Part shown: piece by piece, positions 6,696 through 12,002 of the stretch
How positions within the stretch are numbered: position 1 is the stretch's first letter
Layout of the letters: each line of letters opens with the position of its first letter
Source: Planctomycetota bacterium
GTDB taxonomy: Bacteria; Planctomycetota; UBA1135; UBA2386
Assembly: GCA_020425885.1 (NCBI GenBank)
Contig: JAGQRA010001005.1
Location: 1-12,002 of the forward strand
Direction: 5' to 3'
Length of the DNA stretch: 12,002 nucleotides
Program-made: the position numbers and the translations under genes
The notes under the pieces: generated by a model
Database searches by the model: none
Told to the model about the DNA's origin: nothing
Seen by the model: the letters and a program-made list of their open reading frames with translations, nothing else

Positions 6696-6720
6696 CGTTC
6701 GGCGACCTCGAGAGCGAACG
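6696..6720 (+). other. Inverted repeat between the STAS and kinase genes
   Basis: CGTTCG (6696-6701) pairs with CGAACG (6715-6720) around a 13-base loop that contains the palindrome CTCGAG. It begins three bases after the STAS stop. There is no T-tract, so it is not a classic terminator. It may be an mRNA-stability or partial attenuation hairpin, or chance. Confidence 0.3.
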
Positions 6721-6782
6721 CGCCGCCGCCGCAGGCCGAGACCTGGAGCGGGTGGGCGCTTCGTTTCAGGCCGGACAGCACC

Positions 6783-8354
6783 ATGGCGATGCCCCAGCGG
6801 ATCCTGATCGACGACCTCGATGGGGGGCTTGCCGGTGACTTCGCGAAGCTACTGCTCGCAGCCGGCTACGAGCCGGTGTTCCGGGCCGAGGATGCCGCAG
6901 CGGATGAAACCCGGGCCGGTGGGGCCGAGTACTCCGCCGCCCTGCTCTGTGGCGATCGTGCCGCAGACCGGCAACAGGTCGGGAGGCTGCTGCGTGAGCA
7001 GGCCTGCGGGGTCGTGCTCGGCGTCAGCGGTGGCCCCGAGCGCGAGCACTATCGGGCGGCGATGCAATCCGGCTGCTCCGGCGTCGTGTCCCTGGATTCG
7101 ACGCCCGACGACCTGGCCGCGGCCTTCGCCGCCGCGACCGAGCGTGCCCACGAGGCGCGACAGGTACGCGAGGAGTCGCGTCGTCAGGAATACCGGGCCG
7201 GCGAGTTGCGCCGCCGTTGCGTCGAGCAGGCCGAGCGGTTCCAGGAAAGTCAGGACACCTTCTTTCTCGATCTGTCACGACTGATGACCATCATCACCAA
7301 CATCATGGATGGCATCGTGTTCGTGGACCGTGCCGGCAATGTCACGCTCCTGAACCCCGGTGCCGAGGATCTGCTGGGGACGAAGTCGTTCGTCGCCATC
7401 GGCAAGCCGTTGTCCGTGATGCAGGGCTGCGAGGAATTGCTGACCGCGTTGCGTCGCGATCATGCCCGGCTGCAGTCCGAGAAGGAGCTCTTGCAGACCG
7501 TCGAGGTGCATCACAACGAGCAGGATCTGCTCTACATCCAGTGCATCACCAGCCGCGTGCACGATTATCGCGGTCAGCCGGCCGGCATCCTCTCGGTGCT
7601 CAAGAACGTGACCGCCGAGTTCAAGACCGATCAGCTCAAGAACCAGTATCTGTCGATCGTCGCCCACGAGCTGCGGACGCCGCTGACCGGCATCAAGACG
7701 TTCTCGACGATGTTGGCCAAGGGAACCCTGGGTGCGCTCACCGAGGGACAGCACCGGGTCTGCGAATCGATCCGCGAGCAGTCGGTACGGCTCGAGCATC
7801 AGATCGACAAGCTGATCAACCTGGGCAGCCTGGAGTCGGCCGACTACGGCCAGGATCGTGAGGTCTGCCCGCTCGCCGACTACCTGAACGGGCTGCTGTT
7901 GCCGTTCGAGCAGCCGACCAGGGATCGGGGCATAGCCCTCACGCTGGTCGTCGAGTCCGAGGGCGAGCAGCTGTTCGTCGATCGCGCCGACATGCGCCGG
8001 GCGTCGCAGGCCCTGATCGAGAATGCCGTGAAGTTCAGCGGCGATGGCGGCAGCGTCGAGGTTTCCGTCAGTCGCGAAGAGGGTGGCGGGCTGCGATTCC
8101 GCGTCGTCGACAACGGCATCGGCATCGACCCCCGGTATCACCGGCGGATCTTCGAGAAGTTCTTCCAGGTCGAAGACCCGCTCACCCGCCACCATGGCGG
8201 CGCGGGCCTCGGCCTGTTCGTCGCCAAGGGAATTGTCGAAGCCCACGGAAGTCGCATCGAAGTCTCCAGCCAACTGGGTCAAGGTGCCGATTTCTCCTTC
8301 GTGCTGCCGGTGTTCGTGCCGGAGCCTGAACCGCAGCTGCAGAACGACGCCTAG
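6783..8354 (+). CDS. Sensor histidine kinase with degenerate N-terminal receiver and PAS domain
   Basis: A 523-residue protein from the ATG at 6783; a second in-frame ATG at 6789 would trim two residues. Residues 4-118 fold-match a receiver ('PQRILIDDLD' start, alternating strand/helix pattern). The phospho-acceptor Asp position appears to be Cys56, and the usual Thr and Lys switch residues are not evident, so it reads as a pseudo-receiver. A coiled-coil signalling helix (120-165) follows, then a PAS domain (about 168-285; 'IMDGIVFVDRAGNVTLLNPGAEDLLG'). Next is HisKA with H295 in 'VAHELRTPL'. HATPase_c has N-box N414 ('LIENAVKFSG'), G1 D443 ('DNGIGID'), an F-box-like 'IFEKFF', and G2 'GGAGLGLFVAKG' (472-483). 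All residues needed for ATP binding and His autophosphorylation are present. There are no membrane segments, so it is a cytoplasmic sensor. The response regulator 24 bases downstream is its probable target. Confidence 0.93.
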   Translation: MAMPQRILIDDLDGGLAGDFAKLLLAAGYEPVFRAEDAAADETRAGGAEYSAALLCGDRAADRQQVGRLLREQACGVVLGVSGGPEREHYRAAMQSGCSGVVSLDSTPDDLAAAFAAATERAHEARQVREESRRQEYRAGELRRRCVEQAERFQESQDTFFLDLSRLMTIITNIMDGIVFVDRAGNVTLLNPGAEDLLGTKSFVAIGKPLSVMQGCEELLTALRRDHARLQSEKELLQTVEVHHNEQDLLYIQCITSRVHDYRGQPAGILSVLKNVTAEFKTDQLKNQYLSIVAHELRTPLTGIKTFSTMLAKGTLGALTEGQHRVCESIREQSVRLEHQIDKLINLGSLESADYGQDREVCPLADYLNGLLLPFEQPTRDRGIALTLVVESEGEQLFVDRADMRRASQALIENAVKFSGDGGSVEVSVSREEGGGLRFRVVDNGIGIDPRYHRRIFEKFFQVEDPLTRHHGGAGLGLFVAKGIVEAHGSRIEVSSQLGQGADFSFVLPVFVPEPEPQLQNDA

Positions 8355-8378
8355 ACCCAGCCCAGCAGAGATCCACGT

Positions 8379-8753
8379 ATGGAACGCACAGTCCTGATCA
8401 TCGAAGACGAGAAGCTCATCATCGTCTCGACCCAGATGGTGCTCGAAGCGGCCGGTTTCCGCGTCGAGTCGGCAATGAACGGTGAGGACGGCATCGCCAA
8501 GGCGAGCAAGTCGGCACCCGACCTGATCCTGCTGGACATCATGATGCCCGGCATCGACGGTTGGGAGACGCTGACGCGCTTGAAGCGCGACACCGCCACC
8601 GCCGGGATTCCGGTCGTCATCTTCACCGCCCGCGAACACACCCGCGGCCACCAGAAGAGCTCGGACCTCGGTGCTGCGGACTACTTCCGCAAGCCGTTCG
8701 AACCGGACGAGCTGATCGATCTGGTCGAGAAGCACATCGGCCAGCGCGCCTGA
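8379..8753 (+). CDS. Single-domain response regulator (receiver only)
   Basis: A 124-residue CheY-like receiver with a full active site: acidic pair E9-D10, phospho-acceptor D53 in 'LILLDIMMPG', switch T83 in 'VIFTA', and K105 in 'FRKPF'. There is no output domain, so it must act by protein-protein contact or as a phosphorelay intermediate. It starts 24 bases after the kinase stop and is the natural partner of H295 there. The downstream gene's presumed GTG start lies 11 bases after this stop, so the three genes form a tight unit. The DNA- or protein-binding partner is not identifiable from sequence; the adjacent HD-domain protein and the STAS protein are obvious candidates. Confidence 0.94.
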   Translation: MERTVLIIEDEKLIIVSTQMVLEAAGFRVESAMNGEDGIAKASKSAPDLILLDIMMPGIDGWETLTRLKRDTATAGIPVVIFTAREHTRGHQKSSDLGAADYFRKPFEPDELIDLVEKHIGQRA

Positions 8754-8755
8754 GG
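8752..8755 (+). promoter_or_regulatory. Short Shine-Dalgarno deciding the GTG start of the HD-domain gene
   Basis: GAGG overlaps the TGA of the response-regulator gene and lies nine bases before the GTG at 8765. No in-frame ATG occurs before residue 71 of the protein, so GTG is the preferred start. Confidence 0.5.
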
Positions 8756-8764
8756 CCGGGCGCG

Positions 8765-9835
8765 GTGCGCGCGAGCCCGGGCAACGACGACGAGCGTTAC
8801 CGCGCCTGCGTGCGGGCGCTGTGGACGCTCGTCGAGGTGTTGCGTGACGGCTCCGAGGCGCAGGTCGAGGCCGCGCTGGCGCGGGCCCTGGAGGCGGTCA
8901 ACGTGGCGCGGGGGCGGGACAACTACCTGCTGTTGCACGAGGTCGACGGCGCGCTGCACCTGAGCGGCAGGCGGATGCCGATCGGCGTCGACATGTTCCT
9001 GCCTGCGCAGGGACTGGTGAGCCTGTTGCGCGAGCACGACATCGGTGAGGTGCTGTTCGATCAGAGCGTCGATCACGAGGCGATCCGGCAATGGGCTCGG
9101 GGTTGGGGGAACGCCGCGCCGGCTGCTGCCGTCGACCCGGCGAGCCACGGTGCCGATGCAGTGGTCGCCGCCGATCCGCCGGTTCGGCCGCAGACGGCTG
9201 CCAGTGGCGCGGCCGGCGCCGACTCGCAGCTGAGGTCGACGTTCCTGCAGCATCAGCTGATCGCGGCCTTCACGTCGGGCTGCGTGATCCCGCCGCACAT
9301 CGGCAAGGTCACCCTGGCCGCCGTCGTCGACCGCCTGCTGATGCTCGATGGCGGCACCGAACCGCTGACCCTGCTCCATCGCGGCGAGAGCCTGCTGCAG
9401 CGAAGTCTGCACGTCGCCGTGTTCGGCGTCGTGTTCGCCAGGGCGCTCGGCTGGCCCGAAGGTCAACTCGCGGACTTCGGCTCCGCGGCGTTGTTGCACG
9501 ACATCGGCTGCGTCATCGATCCGGCGCGGCCTGCGATCGCGGCATTCCGTTGGCTGCTCGAACGTGGTCGGGACCGGTTCTGGTTGCAGGCGGCCCTCGT
9601 TGCCCGCACCTGGCGTGACGATCACGGCAGCCGCTTCGCCGATCTCGGCCCCGAGTCGAACATGGCCGCCGCGATCGTGCGGGTGGCGACCGAGGTCGAA
9701 CGTGCGGTCGCAGCCGGCAGCACGATCGATGGCATCGCCGGCGAGCTGGCCGCGGCCGGCGAGCGCGGCGCCTTTCCGCGCGAGATGGCCGGCATCGCGG
9801 CTGCGACCGTCGGTCAGATGCTGCTGCCGGCCTGA
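8765..9835 (+). CDS. Degenerate HD-domain protein (HD-GYP-like) of the signalling cluster
   Basis: A 356-residue protein from a GTG start with a GAGG site nine bases upstream. The N-terminal ~115 residues are helical with no recognised motif. A Pro/Ala-rich linker spans about 115-155. The C-terminal part resembles an HD phosphohydrolase: 'RSLHVAVFGVVFARALGW' with H216, then 'ALLHDIG' with H245-D246. Further metal ligands are poorly kept. Where HD-GYP proteins show 'HHE..DG.GYP' this protein has 'RTWRDDHGSRF', and the final Asp-bearing helix reads 'AAIVRVATEVERAV'. Active HD-GYP enzymes hydrolyse cyclic di-GMP; this one may have lost catalysis and act as a binding or output protein. It comes last in the STAS/kinase/receiver unit and sits 26 bases from the convergent permease gene. 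I am sure of the coding region, moderately sure of the HD relationship and unsure of activity. Confidence 0.8.
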   Translation: MRASPGNDDERYRACVRALWTLVEVLRDGSEAQVEAALARALEAVNVARGRDNYLLLHEVDGALHLSGRRMPIGVDMFLPAQGLVSLLREHDIGEVLFDQSVDHEAIRQWARGWGNAAPAAAVDPASHGADAVVAADPPVRPQTAASGAAGADSQLRSTFLQHQLIAAFTSGCVIPPHIGKVTLAAVVDRLLMLDGGTEPLTLLHRGESLLQRSLHVAVFGVVFARALGWPEGQLADFGSAALLHDIGCVIDPARPAIAAFRWLLERGRDRFWLQAALVARTWRDDHGSRFADLGPESNMAAAIVRVATEVERAVAAGSTIDGIAGELAAAGERGAFPREMAGIAAATVGQMLLPA

Positions 9836-9861
9836 GCGCCGAGGCGGGTCCGGGCGGCGGT

Positions 9862-11130
9862 CTACTCGTGGCGCAGCGCTTCGACCGGGTCCATGTTGGC
9901 GGCCCGCCAGGCGGGATAGATGCCGAACACGACACCGACGGCGGCGGAGATGCCGAAGGCGAGCACCACGTGGGTGGCGAGGATGTCGGTCTGCTGCTTG
10001 AAGACCTGTTCGATGATGCGCGGCACGATCATGCCGAGCGCGACGCCGGCCAGACCGCCGAGCGCCGACAGCACGCCGGCCTCGACCAGGAACTGCAGGA
10101 TGATGTGCTTGCGTTTGGCGCCCAGCGCGCGACGGATACCGATCTCGCGCGTGCGTTCGGTGACGGTGGCCAGCATCACGTTCATGATGCCGATGCCGCC
10201 GACCAGCAGGCTGATCGAGGCGATCACGGCCAGCACGATGTTGAACATGCGCTTGCTCTTCTCCGCCTCGCGCAGCAGCTCGAGCGGCACGGTGACCTCG
10301 ACGTCCTGCTGTTCACGGTGGTTGGCGTCCTTGAGGTCGCGCAGGATCGCGGCGGCCAGCTCGACCTCCTCGGGCTCCTGCAGCTTGACCTTGAGCTCGT
10401 GCAGCTCGATGCGCTCACGCTTGAACGATCCCCCGGACCTGGTCGAGACCACGTCGCCGAAGCGGCGGCGTGACGTCGACAGCGGAATGAACATGCATTC
10501 GTCGTAGGTCGTGCCCGAGGCGCCGGCGGCGCGGCCCTGGTACTCGAGGATGCCGACGATGCGGTAGCGGTCGTCCGAGCCGGTCAGCACCGTCTTGTCC
10601 ATCGGGTTCTCGAGCGGGAACAGGGTGCGGGCGGCGCTGGCGCCGAGCACGCAGACGTTGCTCAGCCGCTGGTCGTCGATGTCGCTGAGCCAGCGACCCT
10701 CGTCGATCTTCATGTTGGTCACCTCGAGGAACGACGGCTCGGTGCCGACGACGATCGTGGTGGTGAAGTACTCGCCGTGGGTGAGCGGCCGCTCGAACTC
10801 GCGGGCCCGGGCCAGGGTCGCATTCGGCAGCGTCGCGGCGATGACGTCGGCCTCCTGGTAGAGCAGGCCGTATGCCATCGCCGACCAGACGCTCTGCGAG
10901 CTGCTCTCGGCCGTGTCCGGCGGCTTCTTGCTGCGCAGCAGGATGTTGGTCACGCCCATGTCGCGGTAGCTCTCGAGGGCCTGGCGGCTGGCGCCTTCGC
11001 CGACCGCGAGCATGGCGATCACCGAGGCGACGCCGAACAAGATGCCGGCGGTCGTGAGCGAGCTGCGCAGCTTGTGCAGCATCAGGCTCTTGAGGCCGAG
11101 TTGAACGGTGCGCCAGCTGTCGCGGATCAT
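9862..11130 (-). CDS. MacB/FtsX-family ABC transporter permease
   Basis: A 422-residue permease with the standard layout: an N-terminal cytoplasmic helix and first membrane segment (about 22-44, 'LTTAGILFGVASVIAMLAVGEGA'), a large periplasmic domain (about 45-290), and three more membrane segments (about 296-320, 345-370 and 386-406). The hallmark 'GGIGIMNVMLATVTERTREIG' (311-331) plus 'RRALGAKR', and the C-terminal 'YPAWRAANMDPVEALRHE', are diagnostic of the MacB-type family. These mechanotransmission transporters drive export of peptides, lipoproteins or antibiotics from the periplasm through an adaptor and an outer-membrane channel; the substrate here cannot be told. Its ATG overlaps the ATPase stop by four bases, so the two are coupled. 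Unlike E. coli MacB, ATPase and permease are separate proteins. Confidence 0.93.
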   Translation of the reverse strand: MIRDSWRTVQLGLKSLMLHKLRSSLTTAGILFGVASVIAMLAVGEGASRQALESYRDMGVTNILLRSKKPPDTAESSSQSVWSAMAYGLLYQEADVIAATLPNATLARAREFERPLTHGEYFTTTIVVGTEPSFLEVTNMKIDEGRWLSDIDDQRLSNVCVLGASAARTLFPLENPMDKTVLTGSDDRYRIVGILEYQGRAAGASGTTYDECMFIPLSTSRRRFGDVVSTRSGGSFKRERIELHELKVKLQEPEEVELAAAILRDLKDANHREQQDVEVTVPLELLREAEKSKRMFNIVLAVIASISLLVGGIGIMNVMLATVTERTREIGIRRALGAKRKHIILQFLVEAGVLSALGGLAGVALGMIVPRIIEQVFKQQTDILATHVVLAFGISAAVGVVFGIYPAWRAANMDPVEALRHE

Positions 11131-11882
11131 GACGTCACCCCCGGCGCGGCGATGCCACCGCGGTTCTTCTTCGGGTTCTCGGTCAGGCTCTCGACCCGGC
11201 CGTCCTTGAGCCAGAGGGTGCGATCGGCGTGCTCGGCGACGGCCGGGTTGTGGGTGACGATGACGATCGTGACGCCCTCGGCCTGCAGCTCGTCGAACAG
11301 GCCGAGGATCTCCTTCTCGGTGTTGCTGTCGAGATTGCCGGTCGCTTCGTCGGCGAGCAGGAACAACGGGTCGTTCATCAGCGCGCGGGCGATCGCGACG
11401 CGCTGCTGTTGACCGCCCGACAGCTCGAGCGGGCGGTGTTCGAGGCGGCCGGCGAGGCCGACGCGTTCGGCCAGGTGGGCGGCCTTGGCGCGTGACTCGG
11501 GACCGACGGCGTTCTGGTAGAACAGCGGCACCTCGAGGTTCTCGAGCACGGTCAGCTGCGGGATCAGGTTGAACGACTGGAAGATGAAGCCGATCTCGCG
11601 GCCCCGCACCTCCGACAGCGCATCGTCATCGAGCTTGCTGACGTCGCGGCCGCCGACGCGATACTCACCGCTGGTCGGGCGATCGAGGCAGCCGAGTAGA
11701 TTGAGCATCGTGCTCTTGCCCGAACCGGACCGCCCCATGATGGCGAGGTAGTCGCCCTCCCTGACCTGCATCGAGACGCCGTCGAGGGCGCGCACGATGT
11801 TGTCGCCCATCTCATAGTGGCGGTGAACGGCGACGAACTCGGCGATGACGCGGCGGTCATCGGTGCCTGGCTGCGGGCTCAT
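11127..11882 (-). CDS. ABC transporter ATPase (MacB/LolD-type)
   Basis: A 251-residue nucleotide-binding subunit with all ABC motifs: Walker A 'GRSGSGKS' (50-57), Q-loop Q102 in 'IFQSFNLIPQLTVLENLEVP', signature 'LSGGQ' (154-158), Walker B 'LFLLADE' with catalytic E179, and switch H211. Residue 180 is Ala where this family almost always has Pro ('ADEPTGNLD'); the rest of the D-loop 'GNLD' is intact, so ATPase activity should persist. The opening 'HYEMGDNIVRALDGVSMQVREGDYLAIMG' matches the MacB/LolD class that powers FtsX-type permeases. It begins one base after the stop of the upstream adaptor-like frame. A C-terminal basic tail (about 230-251) extends past the usual end. Confidence 0.94.
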   Translation of the reverse strand: MSPQPGTDDRRVIAEFVAVHRHYEMGDNIVRALDGVSMQVREGDYLAIMGRSGSGKSTMLNLLGCLDRPTSGEYRVGGRDVSKLDDDALSEVRGREIGFIFQSFNLIPQLTVLENLEVPLFYQNAVGPESRAKAAHLAERVGLAGRLEHRPLELSGGQQQRVAIARALMNDPLFLLADEATGNLDSNTEKEILGLFDELQAEGVTIVIVTHNPAVAEHADRTLWLKDGRVESLTENPKKNRGGIAAPGVTS

Positions 11883-11883
11883 G

Positions 11884-12002
11884 TCAGCGATTTCCGTTGC
11901 TGTCGCGGCGACCGCCGCGGCCGCCGGGGCCGCCGCCTTGATCGCCGGCCTGGCCGCCGCCCTGGCCGCGACGGCCGCCGCCGAAGGCGGCCATCATGAT
12001 CT
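11884..12002 (-). CDS. C-terminal tail of a probable MacA/HlyD-like adaptor (5' part outside window)
   Basis: On the minus strand a frame is open from the right edge to a TGA at 11884-11886, giving 38 residues that start 'IMMAAFGGGRRGQGGGQAG' and continue Gly/Arg/Gln/Asp-rich to a final '...NGNR'. The stop is separated from the ATPase ATG by one base, the spacing expected inside an operon. Adaptor subunits normally precede the ATPase and permease in MacAB-type operons, and disordered Gly-rich C-termini occur on some adaptors. Identity therefore rests on position and not on any adaptor domain, which lies outside the window. Alternatively it could be the tail of another protein in the operon. 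Confidence 0.55.
   Translation of the reverse strand, partial: IMMAAFGGGRRGQGGGQAGDQGGGPGGRGGRRDSNGNR

Noticed and set aside
7275..8735. Long minus-strand open frame (486 codons) opposite the kinase and response regulator
   Set aside because: It is a shadow of two certain genes in GC-rich DNA; its translation has no domain pattern and is full of His/Asp/Gln/Arg runs.
9836..9861. Bidirectional terminator between the convergent HD and permease genes
   Set aside because: Only 26 bases, with no hairpin followed by a T-tract on either strand.

Overview
The window is GC-rich, codon-dense DNA of a Gram-negative-type bacterium. The likeliest source is Planctomycetota, and that is an inference. It rests on the style of the secreted surface protein, a STAS/histidine-kinase/receiver cluster, a multi-repeat SANT/Myb-like protein and a MacB-type transporter. 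No rRNA or universally conserved marker gene is present to settle it. I see no tRNA, rRNA, CRISPR array, insertion sequence or phage gene.

Layout. (1) 1-1753, plus strand: the 3' part of a phospholipase-D/cardiolipin-synthase-like gene, whose stop overlaps the start of a secreted surface-protein-like gene. (2) 1698-3327, minus strand: a two-gene unit made of a membrane-anchored coiled-coil protein of unknown function and a small cysteine-rich CWC protein. The CWC gene runs tail-to-tail into the surface-protein gene and overlaps it. (3) 3328-3431: a divergent intergenic region with nested inverted repeats. (4) 3432-6049, plus strand: ptsI (PEP-dependent Enzyme I), translationally coupled by an ATGA overlap to a protein with four SANT/Myb/GcrA-like DNA-binding repeats. 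(5) 6304-9835, plus strand: a signalling cluster of a STAS protein, a histidine kinase with a degenerate receiver at its N-terminus, a single-domain response regulator and a degenerate HD-domain protein. (6) 9862-12002, minus strand: a tripartite MacAB-like export operon, with the FtsX/MacB permease, its ATPase, and the Gly/Arg-rich C-terminal tail of what is probably the membrane-fusion (MacA/HlyD-like) subunit.

How the genes may work together. The most unusual part is the PTS Enzyme I physically coupled to a multi-SANT DNA-binding protein, with no HPr, EIIA or HPr kinase in view. It is followed on the same strand by a four-gene phosphorelay-type cluster. Enzyme I here also departs from the usual residues around its phospho-histidine. 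One testable reading is that PEP status is linked to transcription through the coupled protein, and that STAS/HK/RR/HD forms a second, partner-switching-like output. Only the gene order and motifs are seen directly; the functional link is inference. The export operon reads as a normal MacAB/Lol-type system apart from its RGG-like adaptor tail.
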